Assembly: GCA_035944135.1 (NCBI GenBank)
Contig: DASZBM010000004.1
Coordinates: forward strand, 62,001-126,000
Source: Acidobacteriaceae bacterium
GTDB lineage: Bacteria; Acidobacteriota; Terriglobia; Terriglobales; Acidobacteriaceae
Direction of reading: 5' to 3'
Length of the DNA stretch: 64,000 bases
The notes beneath the pieces are model-generated. The model was not told the origin of the DNA and did not search any database. It worked only from the letters and a program-made list of their open reading frames with translations. The translations under genes and the position numbers were made by a program. Below are positions 16,129 to 25,276 of this stretch, one piece after another (within the stretch, counting starts at the first letter, position 1; the number at the start of each line of letters is the position of its first letter).

Positions 16129-17058
16129 ATGCAGAGCTCACCATCCGCAGCTCCGGTGGAACAACTGCGCGAAAACGCCAAGCGTCTCGAGGCTGCGCTG
16201 TCCGTGGGGCTGGCGAACCCGACCATCAAGGCCGTCCACGAACTGCGGTCTTCCACCCGGCGCGTCGAGGCCCAGCTCGCGCTGCTGTCCACGGTGCACG
16301 GTCTTCCCCCCTGGAAGCCTGAAGCCGAAAAACTTCAGCGCCGGCTCGACAAGCTGCGCCGCGTGGCCGGCAAGGTCCGGGACTGCGACGTCCAGGAGAA
16401 GCTCTTGAAGGATCAGGACAAGGCCATGCGCTCCGCACCCGAGGCGCCAACGGGCGTCGTCGACAAGGCGCAGGACAAGCTGCGCAAGAGAATCACGAAG
16501 AACAGGCAGCGCAGAGAGCGCAAGCTGCTCGCTGCAATCGAGCGGCAGCTGCCCAAGCTGGCGCGCGAGACCGAAGCGGTACTCGCGTCGCTCAAGCCTG
16601 CCGCCGAGCATCAGGTTCCGGTCAGTCACCTGCTGGGCTCCATCGAGAGCCAGATGGAACACATGCTGCAGTCGCGAGAGCGGGGCGAAGAGCATTTACA
16701 CGACCTGCGCAAGGCGGCCAAGCGCGCGCGCTACCAATGCGAGAGCCTGCCCGGCCCGCAGGCCGCCGCGATGGCCAAGCGCCTGGAGCAGTTGCAGGAC
16801 GCGGGTGGAAGCTGGCATGACCTGCTCGATCTGGCGACAGTCTGCCATGAGGAGCTCGGCCCGGAACATCCACTCGCACGCATTCTGGAACATCTTCGCG
16901 ACGAACATCTCGACGACTTTCTGGCTGACGTGGAAGACTTCCGCAACGGGCATCCACACCGGCAGACCAGCGCAGCGAAGCCCAAGGCGCAGAAGCGAGC
17001 TGCCCCTGGTTTGGGGAGAGCGGCAGCGAAGGGCAGACGTCGGCTGCGGGCGAAGTAG
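16129..17058 (+). CDS. CHAD domain protein
   Basis: A 309-residue, very basic protein with the CHAD (conserved histidine alpha-helical) pattern. AVHELRSSTRRVEAQL near the start and EEHLHDLRKAAKRARYQCE near residue 190 carry the two His-x3-Arg type motifs. Long Lys/Arg-rich helices lie between (KLRRVAGKVRDCDVQEKLL). CHAD domains bind polyphosphate and localise to polyphosphate granules. The ATG at 16129 was chosen because the domain begins soon after; an upstream start would add 27 residues read through palindromic DNA. It lies 27 bp before nadD, probably in one transcript. The C-terminal tail is Ala/Lys/Arg-rich. Confidence 0.87.
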   Translation: MQSSPSAAPVEQLRENAKRLEAALSVGLANPTIKAVHELRSSTRRVEAQLALLSTVHGLPPWKPEAEKLQRRLDKLRRVAGKVRDCDVQEKLLKDQDKAMRSAPEAPTGVVDKAQDKLRKRITKNRQRRERKLLAAIERQLPKLARETEAVLASLKPAAEHQVPVSHLLGSIESQMEHMLQSRERGEEHLHDLRKAAKRARYQCESLPGPQAAAMAKRLEQLQDAGGSWHDLLDLATVCHEELGPEHPLARILEHLRDEHLDDFLADVEDFRNGHPHRQTSAAKPKAQKRAAPGLGRAAAKGRRRLRAK

Positions 17059-17085
17059 ATCGAAGCGTCACGGTACGATAACGGC

Positions 17086-17700
17086 ATGCGCGTCGGCCTC
17101 TTCGGCGGAACCTTCGATCCACCGCATCTGGGCCATCTCGCAGTTGCCCGCGCGGTGCGGGATCGATTCGCGCTGGATCGCGTTCTGCTGGCACCGGCCG
17201 GAGTTCAGCCGCTCAAGCCCGGCGGCGCGCAGGCGTCTTTCGCTGACCGCCTGCGCATGGTTGAGCTGCTCTGCGATGGGTGTAAAGGCATCGAAGCATC
17301 GGCGATTGATGCGCCGCGACCGGACGGCTCTCCGAACTACACGATCGATACGCTTCACCGGCTGTGCGCGGAGCTGCCGGCAGCGGAGATCTTCGTCGTC
17401 GTGGGCGCGGATGCGTTCCTCGGCATACGACGATGGAAGAGTCCGGAGGAGCTGCTGCGCGAGTGGCGGTGGATTGTGGTGAGCCGGCCTGGGTTCGATA
17501 TGGCGGCGCTGGATTCGCTGGGGCTCACGCCGGCGCAGCGCGCTCAGGTAGAGACGCTCAGCGACTTCGCCAATCCGGCGAGCGCGACGGAGATTCGCGA
17601 CCGGCTGCACGAGGGTGAGGGCGACGACGAAACAGCGACGGATCTGGTACCCGCGAAGGTTCTGGAGTACATCAAAACGCACCACCTGTACGGAACATGA
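17086..17700 (+). CDS. nadD: Nicotinate-nucleotide adenylyltransferase
   Basis: A 204-residue enzyme that joins ATP and nicotinate mononucleotide to form deamido-NAD in NAD synthesis. The nucleotidyltransferase motif GGTFDPPHLGH (residues 7-17) is complete. FVVVGADAF, WRWIVVSRPGF, PASATEIRDRL (the second ATP-binding motif) and the C-terminal EYIKTHHLYG follow in normal order and length. It lies between the CHAD gene and rsfS on the same strand. nadD-rsfS adjacency is common in bacteria. Confidence 0.95.
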   Translation: MRVGLFGGTFDPPHLGHLAVARAVRDRFALDRVLLAPAGVQPLKPGGAQASFADRLRMVELLCDGCKGIEASAIDAPRPDGSPNYTIDTLHRLCAELPAAEIFVVVGADAFLGIRRWKSPEELLREWRWIVVSRPGFDMAALDSLGLTPAQRAQVETLSDFANPASATEIRDRLHEGEGDDETATDLVPAKVLEYIKTHHLYGT

Positions 17701-17808
17701 GGCGAATGGCGCTCGAGTTCGCCAGGCTAGCATCAGGATCGCTACGCCCGGCATCGAAATTCGCTGCGCTGGCTTCGAAATTCGCTACGCTGGAATGAGA
17801 GGAAACTG

Positions 17809-18369
17809 ATGGCGACAAACGAGACCAACCGGATGCTGGCAGCGGCAGCCGCGGCCTGCGAGGACAAGAAGGCTGAAGACATTCGAATTCTGGCACTAGA
17901 TCCGGCCGAGAGCGGCCTGACTGATTACTTCCTGCTGTGCAACGGAACTAACGAGCGGCAGAACGTGGCGATCGCGGATGAGATTGAGCTGCGCATGAAA
18001 CGCGACTTCAACACGCTGGCCAACTCGGTCGAGGGCCGGCGGCAGGCGGAGTGGATTCTGCTGGACTATGTGGACTTCATCGTGCACGTGTTCTCGCCGG
18101 AAAAGCGCGCGTTTTATGGCCTGGAGCGGCTGCGCAAATCGGCGACGACGCTGAGTGTGGAAGACCTGAACGCGGAGATCAAACAGCACATCGCAAGCGC
18201 GCGACAGAAAAAGTCGGCCGCGACGGCCAAGAAGGCAGCGAAGAAAGCGTTGCCGAAAACCGCGGCGGCGAAGAGGCCACCGGCGAAGAAGACTCCTGCA
18301 AAGAAGGCTGCCGTCAAAAGCGCTGCGAAGAAGAGTGCGACGAAGAAGAGCAGCAAGCGAACGCGCTAG
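17809..18369 (+). CDS. rsfS: Ribosomal silencing factor RsfS with a histone H1-like basic tail
   Basis: A 186-residue protein. Residues 1-125 are a normal RsfS/Iojap domain: KAEDIRILAL, LTDYFLLCNGTNERQ, VEGRRQAEWILLDYVDFIVHVFSPEKRAFYGLERL. RsfS binds ribosomal protein uL14 and blocks subunit joining in starvation. Residues 131-186 form an unusual tail of about 56 residues, almost only Lys, Ala, Pro, Thr and Ser, with AKK and PAKK repeats (about 18 Lys). RsfS usually ends near residue 110-130. The tail resembles bacterial histone H1-like proteins and would bind nucleic acid or polyphosphate. It follows nadD by 108 bp. Confidence 0.93.
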   Translation: MATNETNRMLAAAAAACEDKKAEDIRILALDPAESGLTDYFLLCNGTNERQNVAIADEIELRMKRDFNTLANSVEGRRQAEWILLDYVDFIVHVFSPEKRAFYGLERLRKSATTLSVEDLNAEIKQHIASARQKKSAATAKKAAKKALPKTAAAKRPPAKKTPAKKAAVKSAAKKSATKKSSKRTR

Positions 18370-18396
18370 CGATTCACTCGCTGCTGCCTCCGCAGT

Positions 18397-20136
18397 TCAG
18401 GGCTTTGCTGCGGGGGATGCGGCCTTCGCCTGATCCACCTTGGCCTGGGCTTTTGCGGCGAGTGCGCGCTTCTGTTCATCCTGATCCGGGCGCGGCGGAC
18501 CGTAGGCTGTCCAGTCGCCGACCGGAATGTCCTGCGGAACAACGCGCAGGCTCATCGTTGAGAACACGGGCGCGCTGCCTTCCTGCGTGGCGCGAATGAC
18601 GAGGCGGTAGGTGCCGGGCGCCATCTCGGCCGTCTGGAAGACGTGGCCGGTGACGAAGTTGCCTGCAGGATCTGCGTTGGACGGGTCGACCGTTTCGTCA
18701 GACTCGTCGATGGGCTTGCCGCCGGTGACAGGGGAGCCGTAAAGGTAGTGGAGCTGGATCGGCGCAGTCTTTGGCTTGCCGGTCGCGTCCTTCGGGACCC
18801 AGAGCTGGAAGACGACAGGAATGCGATCACCGGCGTGCAGCGTGAGGGTACCGACGGCGCGCGGACTGAAGCGAACATCGGCGACCGAGAACGGCAATGT
18901 GCTGCCGTCATCGCGAACAGGATTGCCGTTATAGACGAATGGCTCGGAGATTCCGAGCGCGGTGGTCGAGGGCTGCGGGACGACCACGGTCTCTAGCGTG
19001 CGGTGCGCCGCGAGAGTGAGATTGTTGGTGAGGGTCGACTGAACGATGTAGCGGCCGGGAACGAGAGGAAAGCGGTCCTCGGCGGCGAACGGCTTCTTGC
19101 GCCCGACGTCGGCCTGATCCGGCTGCAACCTGCCAGTGAGGACAACGAAGTCGTCATAAACCGGCGTGCCGGACTCGGTGGTGATGTGGTTCTGCAGCGT
19201 GAGGTCGTAGCCGAGCGTCTTGTCCTTGCGCTGGCCGATGATGGTGGCGTCGGGCTCGGGGAACTGGACCAGATAGTTGACGCTGCTCAGGCCGCGTCCA
19301 TCGCGCGAGACCGTGTAACCGACGTGGGGCGTGTTGGCGGTTGTGACGATGCTCGCCGTCACCTTCTCCTGATGGCGGCGGAGCGCGAGCTGCTGCTTCT
19401 CGAGCTCGTTGTCAGGGAGGCCGCGAATCGTGGAGAGCAGTTGGTCAGACTGCATGCTGGGCGAGTAGTTGCTGAGGTCGACGGGCTCGGTTGGGATCAG
19501 TGAAACGGCGAGGCGTGCTACCTCGTCGCCGAGGGATTTCTGGATGGACTTCAGAGCGCGGTCCTGGTTGTTGAGGTCCTCCAGGCCGGTGGTCAGGCGC
19601 GCTGGGCCGTCGAGGTAGGGCGAGTACAGAGTGTAGGGTTCACCGGCGCTGCGGCGGTAAAAGACGATGTAAAAGTACGGCGGAAGCGCGGGTGTCGGCG
19701 ACTGATAGAACCACACGATCAGCGGACGCACATTGCGCGCGTTCGGATAGGTTGTGATCTGCTGGGGCGCGCCGAGCACGATGTAGATGTGGCCTTGGTC
19801 GGTGCGCCATCCGTTCTGCACCTCGGAGTTGCCATAGTGCTCATTGGCGTAGGCGAGGCGGCGATAGTGCTCTTCCTTGAAGGTGTTGATCTCGGAGCCG
19901 GGGGTTGGATTGCGCGCGTCCCAGAACGAGCGAATGAACGAATCCCGCTCGGCGTCTGTCTGGAGGGTGAGGAACTGCGCCCGCTCATCGCTCTCGATGA
20001 TGTAGGGGACCTCTTCGTTGAGCCAGTGTTTGTAGCGTTCTGGCAGCTTCTTTTCCGCCCCCCGCTGAGCCGAGGCCAAACCAGTGAGAGTGACGGCGAA
20101 GAGCAGGACGAAGAGGAGGGAGATGCGGAAGCGCAA
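18397..20136 (-). CDS. Secreted GWxTD domain protein
   Basis: A 579-residue protein with a signal peptide (residues 1-24, ending LASAQ). The N-terminal part is the GWxTD domain: YKHWLNEEVPYIIESDERAQF, DSFIRSFWDARNPTPGSEIN, HYRRLAYANEHYG and NGWRTDQGHIYIVLGAPQQI, with the motif itself as GWRTD. The C-terminal half is beta-rich (ALGISEPFVYNGNP, AGDRIPVVFQLWVP). The family is common in Acidobacteriota and of unknown function. It is transcribed behind the TonB-dependent receptor but separated from it by a strong hairpin at 20160-20189. Confidence 0.87.
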   Translation of the reverse strand: MRFRISLLFVLLFAVTLTGLASAQRGAEKKLPERYKHWLNEEVPYIIESDERAQFLTLQTDAERDSFIRSFWDARNPTPGSEINTFKEEHYRRLAYANEHYGNSEVQNGWRTDQGHIYIVLGAPQQITTYPNARNVRPLIVWFYQSPTPALPPYFYIVFYRRSAGEPYTLYSPYLDGPARLTTGLEDLNNQDRALKSIQKSLGDEVARLAVSLIPTEPVDLSNYSPSMQSDQLLSTIRGLPDNELEKQQLALRRHQEKVTASIVTTANTPHVGYTVSRDGRGLSSVNYLVQFPEPDATIIGQRKDKTLGYDLTLQNHITTESGTPVYDDFVVLTGRLQPDQADVGRKKPFAAEDRFPLVPGRYIVQSTLTNNLTLAAHRTLETVVVPQPSTTALGISEPFVYNGNPVRDDGSTLPFSVADVRFSPRAVGTLTLHAGDRIPVVFQLWVPKDATGKPKTAPIQLHYLYGSPVTGGKPIDESDETVDPSNADPAGNFVTGHVFQTAEMAPGTYRLVIRATQEGSAPVFSTMSLRVVPQDIPVGDWTAYGPPRPDQDEQKRALAAKAQAKVDQAKAASPAAKP

Positions 20137-20159
20137 GAATGGTGCTCCTTACAAAAGCA

Positions 20160-20189
20160 AGAGGAGGAAGGCCGTGGCCTTCCTCCTCT
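20160..20189 (-). terminator. Strong hairpin between receptor gene and GWxTD gene
   Basis: A perfect 14-bp inverted repeat (AGAGGAGGAAGGCC and its complement) has a 2-nt centre. It lies 24 bp past the receptor stop on the minus strand and is followed by TTGCTTTTG and then the AAGGAG of the GWxTD gene. It would act as a terminator or attenuator. Confidence 0.7.
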
Positions 20190-20213
20190 CAGTGTAGAAG
20201 ATTCGGTTATTGG

Positions 20214-23200
20214 TTAGAACTCGAACGCCACGGTTCCGCGGGCATAGAACGGGCCCTGGAAGGAGGTCGGACGGTTGTAATCGAGGTTGAGCGGCGGAGC
20301 AGAGCCGATGACACCCGGATTGCTCAGCTGGGTGTACTGGTCGCGGCCGGTCTCGAACTGGCTGTTGGTCACGTTGAACATGTCCATCGCCAACTTCAGG
20401 TTGTACTTCTCACCCCAGTGGCTGCCCAGCGGCACCGGGTAGGAGAGGTGCATATCGAGCTGCGCGGCAGAGGGGGTACGACCCGCAGCGCCACGGCCAC
20501 CGATAGGAACCTCACCGGCATTCTCGTAGATCGGGTGGTCGCCGAGGTAGCTCAGCGGAACACCCGACTGGCCACGGAGACCAGCACCAGCCTGCAGGCC
20601 TTTGAGCATGTGAACGAGCGGCGTATCGGAACCGACGCTGTAGCTGAGGAAGAGGCTGCCCACAGCGCGGCGGTCCGTGCTCAGGTCGCCGTTCTGGAAC
20701 TGGGCGCCGAGCAGGCCGAGCTTGCCGGGAGTGAAGTCAAACAGCGAGCTGATACCGGGGTCCGACTGTCCGTTGTCGTTGCGGTACGCGCCCTCATAGT
20801 TGCCGTAGAGGTTGCCCCAGCGGAAGTTTACATCGGCCAGCCAGTGGTTGTTGAAGCGCTTGATGAGTTCCAGCTCGAGGGCGTTGTAACGACGAACCGG
20901 CTTCACGAAGCCATCGGGAATGCCATCGCCGGGACCGGCGTCAGCTGTCGCGAGGTTGAGGAAGCAGGCGCCTCCAACCGGATTGTTCCGACCGTCGACG
21001 AAGAAGCCACCGATGCCCGAAGGATAGGTGTCATTGGCATAGGTGCAGCCCGCAACCGGAGCCTTGTAGTTCGAGGCTGTAAGGCCCCCGGTGGAGGCAA
21101 GCGCCGCGCCATTGGCAGCGTTGAATTGCGCCGGCGTGTAGGTGACCTCCTGCTCGTTCACGGCGATATCCGTGCTCGGGCCTGGGTTGGTGATGCCACC
21201 GTTGTAGTTCGGCACGATGGTTGCGCCTTCAGGAGACTGCGAGCCGATGTCCTCGATGATGCGGCCGAGGCGGCGATCGGTGTAGCGGGCCTTCAGTACG
21301 ACGGAGCTGCTGATGTTCGTCTCGAAGCCGGCAACGTACTCGTCCTCATACTCCTGCTTGGTGCCGGGGATGATGCCCTCGCCCGTTGACGAAGCGAAGC
21401 TCGGTTTGCCGAAGTTGTGGACGCCGTTCGAGTCGGTGTAGGCAGGCAGACCATTGAGTGTGTGTGCGGAGTCCGTGAGAACGCTGATCGTTCCATCCGA
21501 ATTCACGACCGGAACGAAGGCATAGCCGGTGTCATCCTGCTCGTTGCCGAGCTGGCGGATAGCGGCGTCGAGCGGCATCGCCCAGAAGTTGCGGCCGTAG
21601 TTGAAGAAGAGCTTGGTCTTCTGCTGCCCGGTCGGGTCGATGTTGATACCGAGGCGAGGCGACCAGCTCGGGCCGAACGAATAGTTCAGCAGCGAGCCAC
21701 CCACGCGCTGATTCTCCCAGCGAAGGCCGAGGTCAAAGGTGACGAAGCGGTTGAGCTCGTAATTATCCTCACCGAACGCCGAGTGATACCGGCCAATCGC
21801 GTTGACGAACAGGCCGACGTACGTGCCGCGGCTGATCGACGCGTAAGAGCGCACACCGTTGATGAGGGGGCATTGGCTGCAGGTAGGATCAGCCGGATTG
21901 ACAAGATTTCCGTTAGCGTCCTTGGTAGTATTCGCAGCCGCAATCGTGAACTGCGCATTGGTGAGCGAGCCCGGTGCCTTTGGTGGGATGCTCGGGAAGA
22001 TCGTGGTCAGCGTCGTGCCTGCTGCATTCTGTGTCGGAATCGCGAAGAGCGGCCCGGAGCGCGACGGCTCGTCGAGGAAGTCCGTGTGATCGTAGGCGTA
22101 GCCAATCGTGAGAGTGTGCTGACCGAGGAGGTGCACGATCTTCGAAGTGTTCGCCGCGATGCTGTAGGTGTTATTGATCGACGGCTCATAGGCGCCGAAG
22201 CCGCTGGTCTGAGTGGACCCGCCGCTATAAGTCGGGATGTAGTTCGTAACGCCGTAGGTGTTCAGCTTGGGTGTTTCGCTGAAGTGGTTGTGGTTGTATG
22301 CGTAGGAAAGGTCAACCGTCCAGCTGTTGGTCAGCGCGGAATCGAGACGAAGCACTGAATCGCGCGAGCCGAAGTTATAGGAGCTGGTCGCCTGGACGGG
22401 GCTGACTGCGGAAAGGGAGTTAGGAACTGCGTTGTGGCGGGAGGGATCGCCGAAGCTCGAACCTTCGATCGTGGTGCGGCTGCCCAGCTTGTAGGTCAGC
22501 TTGCCGGCCCAGCTGGCTGCTGTCGTGTTGTAGTCGACGACGCCAAGGGCGAGCGATGCGGCCGGAGCGCCGGGACCCGCGGCGTTGTAGTTCTGCGAGA
22601 GCGAAGGATCGAACGCGCCGAAGAAGAAGAGCTTGTCCTTTAAGCCGGGGATGTAACCGCCCAGGGTCGCGGCGAGGTCATAGGCAGGGGACGAGAGCGT
22701 CTGGCTGGGGGTCAGCTGCTTATAGCCAAACTGCCAGAACTGGTAACGCGAAGCGTAGAACGCGTTGGGCGCGAAGTAGGCCGCGATCCCGCCGTGATAG
22801 GAGTCGCCGCCCGAGGCCGTGACGATCTGGACGATGCCGCCGGTGGCCTTACCGTACTGAGGCTCGAAGGCGGTGGTCTTGACGTCGACTTCCTTGACGA
22901 AGGCGAGGTTAATGCCTGTGCCGAGCGCGCCGTGATAGCGGTTGAAGGTGCCGATGCTGCCGAAGGCCTGGTCGGTGATGGTCACGCCGTCAACGACATA
23001 CAGGTTCTCGAGCGCGGAGGCGCCGCCGATGGAGGGGTTCGCCTGGCCAGGGCCTGCCTGGTTTGGCGTGCCGGCAACCTGTCCGTACTCAACGCCAGGA
23101 GCGGCGTAGAAGATCGCGCTCACATTGCGCTGCATCGGGACGCTGTTATAGAAGGTATCGGTCAGGTTCGAGGTGATCGCGGTGTTCTGGGTGTCGATCT

Positions 23201-23576
23201 GAACCGCTGCGGCGCTGACCTCAACGGTCGTCGACTCGCTGCCGATGTTCATCTTGAGCGTCAGGGTCGAAGCCACCGAGACTGTAACCTCGTTGTGCTT
23301 CGCCTCGACGGCGGCGAAACCGGGCTTGGTGACCTTCACGTCGTAATAGCCAGGACGGAGGGTGGTCGCAGTGAAGCGGCCGAGATTGTCCGTCTGGGTT
23401 GTCATGGTCCCCTGCGGCCCGGTAATTGCGACGGCTGCGCCCGGAATTGCTGCGCCGGTTGGATCTGTCACCGTGCCATTTAGGCTTCCGGTAACCGCGG
23501 ATTGGTCTTGTGCAACTGCCGCGACCGGCAAAAGCATCGTTAGAACCAGGAGAATGCTTCTGATAACTGTTCGCAC
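20214..23576 (-). CDS. Oar-type TonB-dependent receptor 1
   Basis: A protein of about 1,120 residues, outer membrane. GTG 23576 is preferred as the start because GAGGGG lies 6 nt upstream and the next residues form a clean signal peptide (RTVIRSILLVLTMLLPVAAVAQ). Next comes a carboxypeptidase-regulatory-like domain (TGSLNGTVTDPTGAAIPGA to LRPGYYDVKVTKPGF), then a plug (ASALENLYVVDGVTITD, GGIVQIVTASGG), then a large beta-barrel ending GTVAFEF with terminal Phe, the signal for BAM insertion. Oar-type receptors import large substrates or have surface roles; the ligand is unknown. A palindrome lies upstream at 23725-23745. Confidence 0.9.
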   Translation of the reverse strand: MRTVIRSILLVLTMLLPVAAVAQDQSAVTGSLNGTVTDPTGAAIPGAAVAITGPQGTMTTQTDNLGRFTATTLRPGYYDVKVTKPGFAAVEAKHNEVTVSVASTLTLKMNIGSESTTVEVSAAAVQIDTQNTAITSNLTDTFYNSVPMQRNVSAIFYAAPGVEYGQVAGTPNQAGPGQANPSIGGASALENLYVVDGVTITDQAFGSIGTFNRYHGALGTGINLAFVKEVDVKTTAFEPQYGKATGGIVQIVTASGGDSYHGGIAAYFAPNAFYASRYQFWQFGYKQLTPSQTLSSPAYDLAATLGGYIPGLKDKLFFFGAFDPSLSQNYNAAGPGAPAASLALGVVDYNTTAASWAGKLTYKLGSRTTIEGSSFGDPSRHNAVPNSLSAVSPVQATSSYNFGSRDSVLRLDSALTNSWTVDLSYAYNHNHFSETPKLNTYGVTNYIPTYSGGSTQTSGFGAYEPSINNTYSIAANTSKIVHLLGQHTLTIGYAYDHTDFLDEPSRSGPLFAIPTQNAAGTTLTTIFPSIPPKAPGSLTNAQFTIAAANTTKDANGNLVNPADPTCSQCPLINGVRSYASISRGTYVGLFVNAIGRYHSAFGEDNYELNRFVTFDLGLRWENQRVGGSLLNYSFGPSWSPRLGINIDPTGQQKTKLFFNYGRNFWAMPLDAAIRQLGNEQDDTGYAFVPVVNSDGTISVLTDSAHTLNGLPAYTDSNGVHNFGKPSFASSTGEGIIPGTKQEYEDEYVAGFETNISSSVVLKARYTDRRLGRIIEDIGSQSPEGATIVPNYNGGITNPGPSTDIAVNEQEVTYTPAQFNAANGAALASTGGLTASNYKAPVAGCTYANDTYPSGIGGFFVDGRNNPVGGACFLNLATADAGPGDGIPDGFVKPVRRYNALELELIKRFNNHWLADVNFRWGNLYGNYEGAYRNDNGQSDPGISSLFDFTPGKLGLLGAQFQNGDLSTDRRAVGSLFLSYSVGSDTPLVHMLKGLQAGAGLRGQSGVPLSYLGDHPIYENAGEVPIGGRGAAGRTPSAAQLDMHLSYPVPLGSHWGEKYNLKLAMDMFNVTNSQFETGRDQYTQLSNPGVIGSAPPLNLDYNRPTSFQGPFYARGTVAFEF

Positions 23577-23724
23577 TGAACACCCCTCAATGAACCCAGA
23601 TATGCGCTTTAAGGAGCACATTCTCGAGTTCGTCGGGCAGTCGGTGTTGCAAGTCTGATGCCATCCTCGTGATTATTGATAGCATTGGACTTACACCTTT
23701 CGAGGGACGGATTATGCTCCTCTG

Positions 23725-23745
23725 TTTGGTATCGCACATACCAAA
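23725..23745. promoter_or_regulatory. Inverted repeat between receptor 1 and mnmE, operator candidate
   Basis: Arms TTTGGTAT and ATACCAAA are separated by CGCAC (8+5+8). The GGTAT...ATACC half-sites resemble GntR-type operators and the core of the palindrome at 2161-2181. It lies 149 bp from the receptor start and 79 bp before mnmE. Confidence 0.5.
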
Positions 23746-23823
23746 ATCGGGATATTCCAACTCCGAAGCAGGACTTTGGGCGGTTATCGCGCCGATTTAG
23801 CCGGGTTTAATATCCGGAAGGAC

Positions 23824-25227
23824 ATGCGAACAGCCGGATCAGCGAACTGGGCACCGGATACGATTGCCGCCGTGGCTACTCCTCCGGGGCGCGGGGGCAT
23901 TGGCATCGTCCGACTCTCGGGTCCGAAGGCGTGGCAGATCGCCGGGCACCTTGTTCGGCTAAGGCGTGAGCTGGAGGCTGGCCGGACTGGGCTCGCTCAA
24001 GTTCGGGATCCGGGCGCGCCCGGAGGCGATGCGACTGGCACTGCGATTGATGAGGCTGTCGTCACTCCTTTTGCGGCACCTCACTCGTACACAGGCGAGG
24101 ATGTCGTTGAAATTGCGGCACATGGGTCACCAGTGGTACTCGATACGCTGCTTCGCGGAGCGCTGAGCTCCGGAGCGCGACTGGCGAGGCCCGGTGAGTT
24201 TACCGAGCGCGCGTTCCTCAATGGGCGGCTCGACCTGACCCAGGCGGAAGCCGTCCACGACCTGATCGCGGCGCAGACGCTGGAGCAGGCCCGGATGGCG
24301 GCGCAGCAGCTCGGAGGGGCGCTCTCGCGCCGCGTAGCTCCTATTAAGGAGCGGCTGGTAACGTTGATCGCGCTGCTTGAGGCTGGAATGGATTTTGCCG
24401 CGGGCGAGCTGGATGACGTGGATGTGGTTTCGCCGGGGCAGATCCGTTCCACGCTGACTGCTATCCGCGAGCCGCTACAACGACTTGCGCAGAGCTATGC
24501 ACAGGGACATCGGCTGCGCGAGGGCGCCTCGCTGGCCCTGGTGGGGCGGCCGAACGTGGGCAAGAGCTCGTTGTTCAACCGGCTGCTGGAAAGGGAGCGC
24601 GCGATCGTAACGCCGCTGCCGGGGACTACCCGGGATACGGTGGAAGAGGTGACCGCCGTCGGAGGCGTGCCTCTACGCCTGATTGATACGGCAGGGCTGC
24701 GGCTGGCCGGCGAATCTCCGGCGGATGAGGCAGAGGCGCTGGGAATTGAGCGCTCACGCGAGGCGCTGGCGGACGCGGACCTCGTGGTGGTGGTCCTCGA
24801 CGCAACAGCGACGCTCCATGATCAGGAGGCGGAGCTGCTTCAGTCGCTTGATGGGCGGCCGCATCTGGTGGTCAGGAACAAAGCGGATCTGGTCGTGGGT
24901 GGGGCGGCTGGTGGTCGCGGGACCCTGACGTCGGCCGTAACCGGGCAAGGTGTGGAAGAGCTTCGGTCGGGGATTCTCTCGCTGCTGCAGGCGGGAGGCG
25001 AGGCCGTTGGGGGCGGTGTGCTGAACTCATTGCGCCAGCAGGAAGCCGTGGGTGCCGCGCTGGAATCGTTGGGCGCGGCAGAGAGGGCCAATGAAACTGG
25101 CGTGCCGCACGAGTTTCTGCTGGCGGATCTGCACGGGGCGCTGCGGGCGCTCGACAGCCTCACGGGTCAGACGACGTCGGACGACATACTGAACCGGATC
25201 TTCTCCACCTTCTGCATTGGCAAGTGA
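23824..25227 (+). CDS. mnmE: tRNA modification GTPase MnmE (TrmE)
   Basis: A 467-residue GTPase which, with MnmG, places the carboxymethylaminomethyl group on U34 of certain tRNAs. The N-terminal folate-binding domain starts DTIAAVATPPGRGGIGIVRLSG and includes the conserved RPGEFTERAFLNGRLDLTQAEAV. The G domain has GRPNVGKSS (P loop), TRDTVEE, DTAG and NKAD. The protein ends with the invariant C-terminal CIGK. The ATG at 23824 fits the family start. mnmE usually sits with mnmG and rsmG near the origin. Here it is about 22 kb from rsmG, and no mnmG is in the window. Confidence 0.96.
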   Translation: MRTAGSANWAPDTIAAVATPPGRGGIGIVRLSGPKAWQIAGHLVRLRRELEAGRTGLAQVRDPGAPGGDATGTAIDEAVVTPFAAPHSYTGEDVVEIAAHGSPVVLDTLLRGALSSGARLARPGEFTERAFLNGRLDLTQAEAVHDLIAAQTLEQARMAAQQLGGALSRRVAPIKERLVTLIALLEAGMDFAAGELDDVDVVSPGQIRSTLTAIREPLQRLAQSYAQGHRLREGASLALVGRPNVGKSSLFNRLLERERAIVTPLPGTTRDTVEEVTAVGGVPLRLIDTAGLRLAGESPADEAEALGIERSREALADADLVVVVLDATATLHDQEAELLQSLDGRPHLVVRNKADLVVGGAAGGRGTLTSAVTGQGVEELRSGILSLLQAGGEAVGGGVLNSLRQQEAVGAALESLGAAERANETGVPHEFLLADLHGALRALDSLTGQTTSDDILNRIFSTFCIGK

Positions 25228-25276
25228 TACTGGTCCAATGAGGTCGTGTGATGAGCGCAGATGAAAGCTGGCGGCG

